Source: Omnitrophica bacterium RIFCSPHIGHO2_02_FULL_51_18 (GTDB taxonomy: Bacteria; Omnitrophota; Gorgyraeia; 2-02-FULL-51-18). From it: a stretch of DNA of 32,513 nucleotides. The DNA lies in NCBI GenBank assembly GCA_001804125.1, contig MHFI01000001.1, positions 10,884-43,396 on the forward strand. The letters run 5' to 3'. The notes under the pieces are model-generated. The model made no database searches, had not been told where the DNA came from, and saw only the letters and a list, made by a program, of their open reading frames with translations. Positions 18,479-25,408 of this stretch are shown in pieces. Position 1 is the first letter of the stretch; each line of letters begins with the position of its first letter. The translations under genes were made by a program, and so were the position numbers.

Positions 18479-18531
18479 GCCCCGCCCTTCCAAAGTTCAT
18501 GCCTGAAGCTCGGAAAGGAGGGGCGGGGTGA
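18475..18531 (+). CDS. Putative 18-codon mini-ORF coupling scpA to scpB
   Basis: The ATG at 18475 overlaps the scpA stop (ATGA). The frame reads MSPALPKFMPEARKGGAG and stops at TGA 18529-18531, which overlaps the scpB start GTG 18528 (GTGA). It spans the whole A3 hairpin. A ribosome translating it would melt the hairpin and arrive on the scpB start. Its codons are repeat-derived, so it may act only by being translated rather than as a peptide. Expression is not shown. Confidence 0.5.
   Translation: MSPALPKFMPEARKGGAG
18480..18528 (+). repeat. Junction hairpin repeat, copy A3, at the scpB start
   Basis: CCCCGCCC (18480-18487) pairs with GGGCGGGG (18521-18528), and TTCC (18488-18491) with GGAA (18512-18515). 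Five extra bases, AGGAG (18516-18520), bulge out on the right side and create a strong AAAGGAG Shine-Dalgarno sequence seven bases before GTG 18528. This copy may therefore leave the ribosome-binding site partly exposed, unlike A1 and A2. Confidence 0.85.
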
Positions 18532-19226
18532 GCGACACAGAACTTAAATACGCGATCGAGGCGCTTTTATTTGCGAGTGAGCGGCCGCTGACCGTAGACG
18601 AGATCCAGGAGGCCTTCTCCGCCGAAGGCGGATCCCTGCCCGACCGGCAGGCGGGCGCCTCTGGCGGACAGGAAGGTGTCTCTGAGAAGGACGTACGGGA
18701 ATACCTGGCGGAGCTTAAGAAGGAATACGAAACACAATCCCGGGGATTCAAGTTGTTTGAGATTGCCGGCGGTTGGCAGCTTGTGACCGACGAGAGGTTT
18801 TCTTCGTACTTGAAAAAATTTTACCAGTCGAGGGAGAAGAAAAGACTTAGCCGGGCAAGTCTTGAAACGCTCTCGGTGATTGCTTACAAACAACCTGTGA
18901 CGAGGGCCGACATTGAGGCGATCCGCGGCGTAAACGTGGACGGCGCCTTAAAAACGCTTTTGGAAAAGGGGCTTGCCAGGATCGCAGGCCGCAAAGAGGT
19001 GCCGGGGCGTCCGATTCTTTACCGAACGACGAAGGAATTTTTGGAGCATTTCGGCCTGAATTCCGTAAAAGAGCTCCCGCCGCTCAAGGAATTCACGTTG
19101 AAGGATATTGAAGGTCATCTTTTACCGCCCGAGCTTAACCCCGCCCTTCCAGAGTCAAAAAAAACTTTGAAGAGCGGTGAAATATCCGATTGGAAGGGCG
19201 GGGTAAAAAGTGAGGCTAACCCATGA
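18528..19226 (+). CDS. scpB: Segregation and condensation protein B
   Basis: Partner of ScpA in the SMC complex, built of two winged-helix domains. It has 232 residues, somewhat longer than the common 180-200. It opens TELKYAIEALLFASERPLTVDEIQEAF; the second domain has LSRASLETLSVIAYKQPVTRADIEAIRGVNVDGAL, the family hallmark. The extra length comes from two repeat-derived pieces: residues 31-47 (GC-rich palindrome at 18618-18668) and the C-terminal tail NPALP...WKGGVKSEANP encoded by hairpin copy A4. The start GTG follows AAAGGAG. The end overlaps pheA by four bases. Confidence 0.95.
   Translation: MSDTELKYAIEALLFASERPLTVDEIQEAFSAEGGSLPDRQAGASGGQEGVSEKDVREYLAELKKEYETQSRGFKLFEIAGGWQLVTDERFSSYLKKFYQSREKKRLSRASLETLSVIAYKQPVTRADIEAIRGVNVDGALKTLLEKGLARIAGRKEVPGRPILYRTTKEFLEHFGLNSVKELPPLKEFTLKDIEGHLLPPELNPALPESKKTLKSGEISDWKGGVKSEANP
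18618..18668. repeat. In-frame GC-rich palindromic insertion in scpB
   Basis: TCCGCC/GGCGGA (18618-18632), CCTGCC/GGCAGG (18635-18651) and a closing GGCGGA (18663-18668) give alternative stem pairings. The core CCCTGCCCGACCGGCAGG is shared with the proS insertion. It is translated as AEGGSLPDRQAGASGG between the first helices of ScpB. Confidence 0.85.
19138..19204 (+). repeat. Junction hairpin repeat, copy A4, in the scpB 3' end
   Basis: ACCCCGCCCTTCCA (19138-19151) and TGGAAGGGCGGGGT (19191-19204) are perfectly complementary over 14 bp with a 39-base spacer. Unlike A1-A3 it lies inside the coding end of the upstream gene, 18 bases before the pheA ATG. Its frame gives NPALP on the left arm and WKGGVKS on the right, matching the A1 frame at tig (NPALP, RKGGVKS). 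Confidence 0.88.
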
Positions 19227-20302
19227 GTGTAGACAACGAAAGAAAAAAAATCGATTCGATTGATGCAAAAATTTTGGAGCTTTTAAATGAAAGAGCGCGT
19301 GCTTCACAGCATATCGGCAAGATAAAAAAGAAAAAAGGCGAAGGGATTTATTCTCCCGAGCGCGAGAAAGAGGTGCTCGAGCGCTTGAAATCCATAAACT
19401 CGGGCCCCGTTGCTTCCCAGGCCATTGACGCGATTTATCGCGAGATCATGTCCAGTTCCATCAGCCTCGAGAAGGAAGTCCGGATTGCGTACCTGGGCCC
19501 TGAGTTTACCTACACGCACCAGGCGGCCATGAAGAAGTTCGGCGCTTCCGTGAATTATTTCTCCTGTACGAACATATCGGATGTGTTCGCGGAGGTCGAA
19601 CGCGGCCGCAGTGACTACGGGGTTGTGCCGGTGGAAAACTCAAGCGAGGGCGCCGTGAACTACACGCTCGACATGTTCATTGAATCCGATCTCAAGATTT
19701 GCGCGGAGCTGTACCTGGCGATCAATCATTATCTCTTATCCAATGCCGTTTCGATAAAGAGCATCAACCAGATTTATTCGATTCCGCAGGCGCTGGCCCA
19801 ATGCCGCTTGTGGCTCGAGTCCAATCTGCCGGCCGCCAAGCTCGTGCCGGCCTCCAGCACCGCGGAGGCCGCGCGCACTGTGGCTACGCATCCGCAGTTT
19901 AAAAATGAGATCGCCTGCGTGGCGAGCCTGCTGGCCGCCAAAGAATACCGCCTGAAGGTGCTTGCGCCGTCCATTGAAGACAACGCAAACAACACGACGC
20001 GCTTCATCGTGATTTCACGCGCGGACTGCAGGCCGACGGCCAAGGACAGGACTTCGATTGTGTTTGCGGTCAAGGACCGGGTGGGCGCGCTGCACGACAT
20101 CCTGCTGCCTTTTCAGGCGCACAAGATCAATCTCACAAAGATTGAATCGCGCCCGTCCAAGAAAAGGGCATGGAACTACTACTTCTTTGTCGATTTCGAA
20201 GGACATGCCGAGGAACCCCGCGCGCAGAAGACGCTTGAGGCGCTCGAAAAAAACTGCACATTTCTCAAAATTCTGGGCTCCTACCCGAAGGCGGATATCT
20301 AA
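19223..20302 (+). CDS. pheA: Bifunctional chorismate mutase / prephenate dehydratase (P-protein)
   Basis: Converts chorismate to prephenate and then to phenylpyruvate. It has 359 residues. The N-terminal AroQ chorismate mutase (about 1-85) begins IDSIDAKILELLNERARASQHIGKIK. The prephenate dehydratase domain (about 86-268) has the catalytic TTRF at 258-261. An ACT domain (about 277-350) carries GALHDIL and ESRP (308-311), the usual phenylalanine-binding motifs, so feedback inhibition is likely. The ATG overlaps the scpB stop. It starts a run of aromatic amino-acid genes (pheA, hisC, aroF, tyrA). Confidence 0.97.
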   Translation: MSVDNERKKIDSIDAKILELLNERARASQHIGKIKKKKGEGIYSPEREKEVLERLKSINSGPVASQAIDAIYREIMSSSISLEKEVRIAYLGPEFTYTHQAAMKKFGASVNYFSCTNISDVFAEVERGRSDYGVVPVENSSEGAVNYTLDMFIESDLKICAELYLAINHYLLSNAVSIKSINQIYSIPQALAQCRLWLESNLPAAKLVPASSTAEAARTVATHPQFKNEIACVASLLAAKEYRLKVLAPSIEDNANNTTRFIVISRADCRPTAKDRTSIVFAVKDRVGALHDILLPFQAHKINLTKIESRPSKKRAWNYYFFVDFEGHAEEPRAQKTLEALEKNCTFLKILGSYPKADI

Positions 20303-20306
20303 CGCC

Positions 20307-21410
20307 ATGGAATTGTTTCCAACGGCTAAGCCGAATCTGGCCCGCGTCAAGAACTATCAGCCCGGCAAGCCGATCGAGGAGCTTGAGCGCGAATACGGCG
20401 TCCACAATGTCATCAAGATGGCCTCCAATGAAAACGCGCTCGGCGCCTCCCCGAAGGCTCTCGCGGCGGTCCGGAAGGCCTTAAAAAATATTCACCGATA
20501 CCCGGACGGCGGCTGTTTTTATCTTCGCAAGCGCCTTGCGGATTTCCTGGGCGTTGACCCCGGCAATCTCGTGTTCGGCAACGGCTCGGATGAGCTTTTG
20601 GTGTTTGTCGTGCGCGCGCTTGTAGGCAGGGGCGACGAAGTGATACTCGCGGACCCCACGTTTTTGATTTATGAAATTGCGACCCAGGTCGAAAACGGCA
20701 AACTGGTGAAGGTCCCGGTGAGAAATTTTCAGTATGACCTCGAGGGCATGAAAGACAAAATTTCCCCGAAGACAAAACTCATCTTTATCGCAAACCCGGA
20801 TAATCCCGTCGGCACCTATATTCCTCAGGAGCGATTGCTGAAGTTCCTAAAGGCGGTGCCGAGGGAAATTGTCGTTGTTTTGGACGAGGCGTATTATGAA
20901 TTCGCGAAGGAAAACTCGGATTACCCGGATTCACTCGAGTTTCTTGGTCTTTTTCCGAATCTCGTTGTCACGAGAACTTTTTCAAAAGCTTATGGTTTAA
21001 GCGGCCTGCGCGTCGGATACGCCGTCGCAGATGAGAAGCTTGTGAATACCTTGAATAAGGTGCGCGAGCCTTTCAACGTGAACCTCTTGGCGCAGGTGGC
21101 GGCGTTGGCGGCGCTCGATGACAAGGCGCACCTTAAAAAGACGCTTCAAGCGGTGAGGAGCGGGCGCAATTATTTGTACCGCGAGCTTTCAAGGTTGAAG
21201 CTTGAGATTGTCAAGACAGCCACCAATTTTGCGCTTGTGGATCTCGGACGCGACGCAAAAAACGTCTATGAAACACTTTTAAAAGCGGGCGTGATCGTGA
21301 GGCCTATGGGCGCATGGGGCCTTAAGAGTTTTATCCGCGTGACCATCGGGAAGAAACAAGAAAACGAAAGATTTATTAGGGCATTAAAAAAAGCGCTAAT
21401 GCAAAATTAA
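20307..21410 (+). CDS. hisC: Histidinol-phosphate / aromatic aminotransferase, HisC family
   Basis: Class I/II PLP aminotransferase of 367 residues. It begins MELFPTAKPNLARVKNYQPGKPIEELEREYG, as HisC proteins do. NPDNPVGT (163-170), DEAYYEF (193-199) and the PLP lysine Lys227 in TRTFSKAYGLSGLRVGYA are all present. No other histidine gene is nearby. Lying between pheA and aroF it probably also or mainly transaminates phenylpyruvate and hydroxyphenylpyruvate, as HisC does in Bacillus subtilis. ATG 20307 is four bases after the pheA stop. The last codons (MQN, stop) are read from the repeat that follows. Confidence 0.92.
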   Translation: MELFPTAKPNLARVKNYQPGKPIEELEREYGVHNVIKMASNENALGASPKALAAVRKALKNIHRYPDGGCFYLRKRLADFLGVDPGNLVFGNGSDELLVFVVRALVGRGDEVILADPTFLIYEIATQVENGKLVKVPVRNFQYDLEGMKDKISPKTKLIFIANPDNPVGTYIPQERLLKFLKAVPREIVVVLDEAYYEFAKENSDYPDSLEFLGLFPNLVVTRTFSKAYGLSGLRVGYAVADEKLVNTLNKVREPFNVNLLAQVAALAALDDKAHLKKTLQAVRSGRNYLYRELSRLKLEIVKTATNFALVDLGRDAKNVYETLLKAGVIVRPMGAWGLKSFIRVTIGKKQENERFIRALKKALMQN

Positions 21411-21512
21411 AAATGTAAAATTCAAAAAAGGGAGCCGCTAACGCGCCGATTATAAATGTCACGCAGTGACTCCAGAATTTTGCATTTTTCATTTTGAATT
21501 TTTAATTACTTA
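21401..21512. repeat. AT-rich inverted repeat, copy B3, between hisC and aroF
   Basis: The left side (GCAAAATTAAAAATGTAAAATTC, 21401-21423, quoted here only in part: AAAATTCAAAA) is largely complementary to the right side ending TTTTGAATTTTTAATT (21493-21508). The core contains GTCAC/GTGAC with a three-base loop (21458-21470). The architecture (AT-rich outer arms, different core) resembles B1 and B2, though the sequence differs. It ends before the TAGGAG ribosome-binding site of aroF. Confidence 0.75.
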
Positions 21513-21521
21513 GGAGTATTT

Positions 21522-22538
21522 ATGATCATCGTTTTTAAGACAGAAGCCACGAAGAAGGAAATCAATCACGTCGTCGAGAAAGTAAAAGAACTCGGTCTTA
21601 AGCCGATGCTTTCGGTGGGCGCCGAACGCACGATCCTCGGCGTGATCGGGGAGGAGGACAAGGCGCGCCTGCAGCCGTTTGAGGCGTTCCCGGGCGTTGA
21701 ACGGGTGATGCCGATCCAAAAGCCCTACAAGTTTGTCTCGAGAGAATTCAAAAAAGAAAACAGCGTTATCAAGATCGCGCCCGGCATCGAGGTGGGGGGC
21801 GAGAAAATCGTCGTGATGGCCGGCCCCTGCACGGTCGAAAACAAGGAGCGCCTCGTCCACATCGCCCAAAGCGTGAAAAAAAGCGGCGCCAAGGTCCTAA
21901 GAGGGGGCGCGTACAAGCCGCGCACGTCGCCTTATTCATTTCAGGGCTTAAAAGATAAAGGAATGAAATTTTTGTATGAGGCCAAAAAAGAGACAGGCCT
22001 CCCGATCGTGACGGAGCTGATGGACCCGAGAGACCTGCCGCTTTTCGTAAAATACGCGGATGTGATCCAAATCGGCGCCAGGAACATGCAGAATTTTGAG
22101 CTTCTGAAGGAAGTAGGGAAGACAAAGAAGCCCGTGCTTTTGAAGCGCGGCATGGCCAGCACGATCAAGGATTTTCTTTTGTCGGCCGAGTACGTGATTT
22201 CGGAAGGCAATCACAACTGCATCCTTTGCGAGCGCGGCATACGGACGTTTGAGGACGCGACGCGTTTTACGCTTGATATAAGCGCTGTGCCCGTGATTAA
22301 AAAATTGAGCCATCTGCCAGTGATCGTGGATCCGTCGCATTGCTCGGGGATCTGGGACTACGTGGCGCCGCTTTCGAAGGCCGCGGTCGCGGTGGGCGCC
22401 GATGGGCTTCTCGTCGAAGTGCATGATGAGCCTGAGAAGGCTGTGTGCGACGGCCCACAAGCGCTGAAACTGAACAAGTTTGACGTGCTGATGACCGAAC
22501 TTAAACTGATCGCGAAGGCGGTTGGGCGGACGATATGA
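21522..22538 (+). CDS. aroF: 3-deoxy-7-phosphoheptulonate (DAHP) synthase, type I-beta with N-terminal ferredoxin-like domain
   Basis: Condenses phosphoenolpyruvate and erythrose 4-phosphate, the entry to the shikimate pathway. It has 338 residues. The N-terminal ferredoxin-like regulatory domain (1-70: MIIVFKTEATKKEINHVVEKVKELG) is the form in which tyrosine or phenylalanine inhibits the Thermotoga enzyme. The barrel has the metal cysteine Cys103 in AGPCTVEN, KPRTSPYSFQG, QIGARNMQNFELL, CERGIRTFED and DPSHCSGIWD. TAGGAG precedes the ATG. The next gene of the pathway group, tyrA, is separated from it by the mazEF module. Confidence 0.97.
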   Translation: MIIVFKTEATKKEINHVVEKVKELGLKPMLSVGAERTILGVIGEEDKARLQPFEAFPGVERVMPIQKPYKFVSREFKKENSVIKIAPGIEVGGEKIVVMAGPCTVENKERLVHIAQSVKKSGAKVLRGGAYKPRTSPYSFQGLKDKGMKFLYEAKKETGLPIVTELMDPRDLPLFVKYADVIQIGARNMQNFELLKEVGKTKKPVLLKRGMASTIKDFLLSAEYVISEGNHNCILCERGIRTFEDATRFTLDISAVPVIKKLSHLPVIVDPSHCSGIWDYVAPLSKAAVAVGADGLLVEVHDEPEKAVCDGPQALKLNKFDVLMTELKLIAKAVGRTI

Positions 22539-22552
22539 GCTTACTCGCTATC

Positions 22553-22588
22553 TTGACATGAATTGGAATACAATGTATACTCATTGTA
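22553..22588 (+). promoter_or_regulatory. Sigma-70 promoter with embedded palindromic operator for mazEF
   Basis: TTGACA (22553-22558) and TATACT (22576-22581) are separated by exactly 17 bases. The -10 box forms the centre of an inverted repeat, TACAATG (22569-22575) and CATTGTA (22582-22588). This is the arrangement expected for autorepression by a MazE or MazEF complex. AGGAG follows just upstream of the mazE ATG. Confidence 0.85.
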
Positions 22589-22610
22589 GATACATATTAG
22601 GAGAGAAACT

Positions 22611-22856
22611 ATGAATGCTAAAGTGCAAAAGTGGGGCAATAGCTTGGCCTTACGGATCCCGATGTCTTTCGCCAAAAACATCCATATTCACCAAGGATCG
22701 GCGGTGGATCTTGTTATGGGTAAAGGCAAAATTGAGATTCGTCCAAAAAGTGCAGGTAAAAAATACGTTTTGTCTGAAATGCTTAAAAAGGTTACCAAGG
22801 AAAATATCCATCCCGAAGTGGATTGGGGCCCGCCGGTCGGCCGAGAAATAATTTGA
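22611..22856 (+). CDS. mazE: Antitoxin MazE, AbrB/SpoVT family
   Basis: Antitoxin of 81 residues. The N-terminal swapped-hairpin DNA-binding domain is MNAKVQKWGNSLALRIPMSFAKNI, very close to the MazE/ChpS pattern, followed by GSAVDLVMGKGKIEIRP. The C-terminal part (SEMLKKVTKENIHPEVDWGPPVGREI) is the flexible segment that neutralises MazF and ends with the acidic-aromatic pattern usual for MazE. It starts after AGGAG, downstream of its own promoter, and its stop overlaps the mazF ATG by one base. It probably represses the promoter through the palindrome at 22569-22588. Confidence 0.93.
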   Translation: MNAKVQKWGNSLALRIPMSFAKNIHIHQGSAVDLVMGKGKIEIRPKSAGKKYVLSEMLKKVTKENIHPEVDWGPPVGREII

Positions 22857-23194
22857 TGCAGGGTTCTCATTGTCCTGATCGAGGTGATATCGTTTGGATT
22901 GATTTCTCGCCGCAGGCTGGACATGAACAAGCAGGCGCCAGGCCAGCATTAACACTTTCTCCGGAGGGTTATAACCGTAAGCTGGGACTAATGATTTGCT
23001 GCCCAATCACAAGCCAGGCAAAGGGATATCCTTTTGAAGTCACGCTCCCCGAAGGGCTGAAGGTTCGTGGTGTGGTTTTGTCTGATCAAGCCAGAAGTAT
23101 GGACTGGCATGCGCGTCGCGCTCAATTTTGCTGCAAGGCGCCTCTTCAGGTGGTTTCGGAAGTACTGGCTAAATTAAATACGCTTTTAAATTGA
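22856..23194 (+). CDS. mazF: mRNA interferase MazF (ChpB-like)
   Basis: Sequence-specific endoribonuclease toxin of 112 residues. It shows the PemK/MazF fold signatures RGDIVWIDFSPQAGHEQAGARPALTLSP, CCPITSQAKGYPFEV and VVLSDQARSMDWHARRAQF. The closest pattern I recall is E. coli MazF/ChpB. The start at ATG 22856 overlaps the mazE TGA; the frame is open a little upstream (22823) inside mazE. The module interrupts the aromatic cluster between aroF and tyrA, suggesting acquisition. The target RNA motif cannot be inferred. Confidence 0.94.
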   Translation: MQGSHCPDRGDIVWIDFSPQAGHEQAGARPALTLSPEGYNRKLGLMICCPITSQAKGYPFEVTLPEGLKVRGVVLSDQARSMDWHARRAQFCCKAPLQVVSEVLAKLNTLLN

Positions 23195-23210
23195 AAATTT
23201 CAAATCAATC

Positions 23211-24056
23211 ATGGCAAAAAAACCTCTATTCAACAAGGTTGTGATTGTGGGTGCGGGTCTTATTGGCGGGTCGATCGGCCTCGCGGTTAAGAAACGGAAG
23301 CTCGCCAAGTTTGTGGCAGGTGTGGTGCGTCGCAGAGAAACCGCGATAAGGGTGATCGAGAAAAAAGCCGTGGATATGGCGACGCTGGATCTAGCCGAGG
23401 GTGTTCAAGGCGCGGACCTTGTGATCCTATGCGCACCGGTGTCCACGATCATCAGGCAAATACCGCTCATCAAACCTTACCTTAAGAAGAACGCGATTGT
23501 GATCGATGTTGGAAGCTCTAAGCGGCGAATAGAGTCAGCCGCCAGAAAACACCTTAAGCGGAATACGTTCGTTGGCTGTCACCCCATGGCAGGGTCTGCA
23601 TGCCTAGGGGTCGAACACGCGGACGCGGAGCTTTTTGACGGAGCTCAATGTTTTATTACAAGGTCCAATCATCGAGTCCACCGTCTCTGGAAGGCAATGG
23701 GTGCCCATCCAATCCTCTTGGATGCCAAATTGCATGATGCCTGGGTAGCGCGGGCGAGCTGCCTGCCGCATCTTTTGGCGTTCTCGCTTTTTCAAAAGGA
23801 GAGCTTTGGACGGTTTTCACTGACACGGCTTAAGGCATTGAACCCCAGTATCAAGGAATTGGCAAGGCTGGCCCATTCCGACGCTGCGCTTTGGTCCGAT
23901 ATTTTCATGTCCAATCCCGATACGATCAAAGCATTGTATGCGTTCGAAAAAAGCTTAGGTCGTCTTAAGAAAATCCTTCATTCGAAAAAGAGCGGCGAAC
24001 TTGAAAACTATATTCGCGTTTCGAACCGTATGGCCGCCGCCGTTTCTGCTCAATGA
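23211..24056 (+). CDS. tyrA: Prephenate (or arogenate) dehydrogenase
   Basis: NAD(P)-dependent oxidative decarboxylation of prephenate or arogenate for tyrosine synthesis. It has 281 residues with no ACT domain. The Rossmann loop is VGAGLIGGSIG (13-23), DVGSSK follows at 99-104, and the catalytic histidine is His124 in GCHPMAGS (122-129). The C-terminal part is helical and acts in dimerisation. No good Shine-Dalgarno sequence is seen before ATG 23211. With mazEF inserted upstream, tyrA may depend on read-through from the mazEF promoter. Its stop overlaps the cmk start as ATGA. An aroA gene, often next to tyrA in such clusters, is absent. Confidence 0.95.
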   Translation: MAKKPLFNKVVIVGAGLIGGSIGLAVKKRKLAKFVAGVVRRRETAIRVIEKKAVDMATLDLAEGVQGADLVILCAPVSTIIRQIPLIKPYLKKNAIVIDVGSSKRRIESAARKHLKRNTFVGCHPMAGSACLGVEHADAELFDGAQCFITRSNHRVHRLWKAMGAHPILLDAKLHDAWVARASCLPHLLAFSLFQKESFGRFSLTRLKALNPSIKELARLAHSDAALWSDIFMSNPDTIKALYAFEKSLGRLKKILHSKKSGELENYIRVSNRMAAAVSAQ

Positions 24057-24748
24057 TCAAAGCTTATCGCCCTTCGTCAAAATTAATCATTGCGCTTGAC
24101 GGCCCCGCGGGGAGCGGCAAATCTACAACCGCAAGGGCGCTTGCTCAGCAATTAGGCGTTCCTTACATTGACACAGGCGCCATGTACCGCGCCGCGACGC
24201 TCAAGGCGATGCGCGCGGGCATTGATTTAAAAGAAACGAAGAAGCTGATAAAGACAGCGCGGTCGGTGTCCATCCGCTTTGAGGAAGGACGCGGGGGAAA
24301 ACAGCGCGTCATTTTGGACGGTAAGAACGTGACGGACGCTATTCGCCGGCCTGAGCTTACCAAGAACGTGTTTTATGTGGCGCAGGAGCCGCTTATCCGC
24401 CGGGAAATGGTGAAAAAGCAAAGGGAGCTCGGGAGGAAGGGCGGTGCCGTCATGGAGGGTCGGGATATTGGGACCGTGGTTTTCCCGGATGCGGACTATA
24501 AGTTTTTCCTGGATGCAGATCCGAAGTTAAGAGCCAAACGGCGCTATAAGGAGCTGATAGCGGCAGGTAAGCGCGTGACTTTTGAGAAGGTGTTAAACGA
24601 CTTAAAAAGGCGAGACGCCACGGATATACACAGGAAGGAAGGACCGTTGCGGCCTGCGAAAGACGCGATTAAGATTGATACGACTTCATTGACAATCCAG
24701 GAGACAGTTGATAGAATTCTCCACGTCATAAAGCCTGTTAGAAATTAA
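24053..24748 (+). CDS. cmk: Cytidylate kinase
   Basis: Phosphorylates CMP and dCMP using ATP. It has 231 residues. The P-loop GPAGSGKS is at 17-24, then DTGAMYRAAT binds the nucleotide and GRDIGTVVFPDADYKFFLDA is the CMP-specific signature. RAKRRYKEL is the lid region. The start ATG overlaps the tyrA stop. The cmk-plsC-rpsA order is conserved in several phyla, and this is one of the most stable parts of the window. Confidence 0.96.
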   Translation: MIKAYRPSSKLIIALDGPAGSGKSTTARALAQQLGVPYIDTGAMYRAATLKAMRAGIDLKETKKLIKTARSVSIRFEEGRGGKQRVILDGKNVTDAIRRPELTKNVFYVAQEPLIRREMVKKQRELGRKGGAVMEGRDIGTVVFPDADYKFFLDADPKLRAKRRYKELIAAGKRVTFEKVLNDLKRRDATDIHRKEGPLRPAKDAIKIDTTSLTIQETVDRILHVIKPVRN

Positions 24749-24749
24749 C

Positions 24750-25406
24750 ATGGCTAAAGCGGATAACCCAAAACCCCAGTTCAAGTTATGGGTTTATCGG
24801 CTAGCACAGGTTGTTCTTTATAGTTTCTATAGAATTTGCTTTAGATTTCGAGCGTTTGGCACTGAAAACTACCCCAAAGACTCTCGCGGCGTTATCTTAG
24901 CGCCCAATCACGCAAGCTATCTAGATCCGCCGATCTTAGGTATTTCGCTGAAAAAACCGGTAACTTTTTTAGCTAAAGACTACCTGTTTAAACCGTTTGT
25001 ATTTGGGCGCGTGCTTCGCTGGCTTGGCTGCATTCCCATTAAGAGCGAGAGTGAAGATTTTAGAAGTATGCGCCAGCTTTTTAGGGCCCTGAAAGAGGGA
25101 AAGAGCATTTTGATTTTCCCCGAGGGGACGCGCACCGAAACAGGTGAGATGAGAGAACCCGAGCCCGGAGTCGGCTTTTTAGCCGTCAGAAGCCAGGCCT
25201 ATGTGTGGCCGCTTTATATCAAGGGAAGCTTTAAGGCATTCCCCAAGGGAGTGAAGCGGTTTAAGTACACATCGGTCAGCGCGCATTTCGGTAAACCATT
25301 CATTCCGGCATTGGATGCTGAGTTGATGGCGAAGGAAAATCCGTACCAGGCAGTCAGTCAGCGGATTATGGAAGAAATAAAAAAGATTAAGGAGGAAGTA
25401 AATTAG
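24750..25406 (+). CDS. plsC: 1-acyl-sn-glycerol-3-phosphate acyltransferase
   Basis: Adds the second acyl chain to form phosphatidate, the substrate of CdsA encoded upstream. It has 218 residues. The acyltransferase H(X4)D motif is NHASYLD (His54, Asp59), and the glycerophosphate-binding motif FPEGTR is at 123-128. A hydrophobic N-terminal helix (about 17-33) suggests membrane anchoring. It starts one base after the cmk stop. Its first part is visibly more AT-rich than cmk. LysM-type or lipid A acyltransferases are less likely given the motif spacing. Confidence 0.93.
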   Translation: MAKADNPKPQFKLWVYRLAQVVLYSFYRICFRFRAFGTENYPKDSRGVILAPNHASYLDPPILGISLKKPVTFLAKDYLFKPFVFGRVLRWLGCIPIKSESEDFRSMRQLFRALKEGKSILIFPEGTRTETGEMREPEPGVGFLAVRSQAYVWPLYIKGSFKAFPKGVKRFKYTSVSAHFGKPFIPALDAELMAKENPYQAVSQRIMEEIKKIKEEVN

Positions 25407-25408
25407 TT

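Noticed and set aside
20058-20306. Extension of hisC into pheA
   Set aside because: It overlaps the pheA coding region in another frame and has no homology features; ATG 20307 gives the family N-terminus.
22539-22610. Small RNA before mazE
   Set aside because: The sequence is fully explained by a promoter, operator palindrome and ribosome-binding site.
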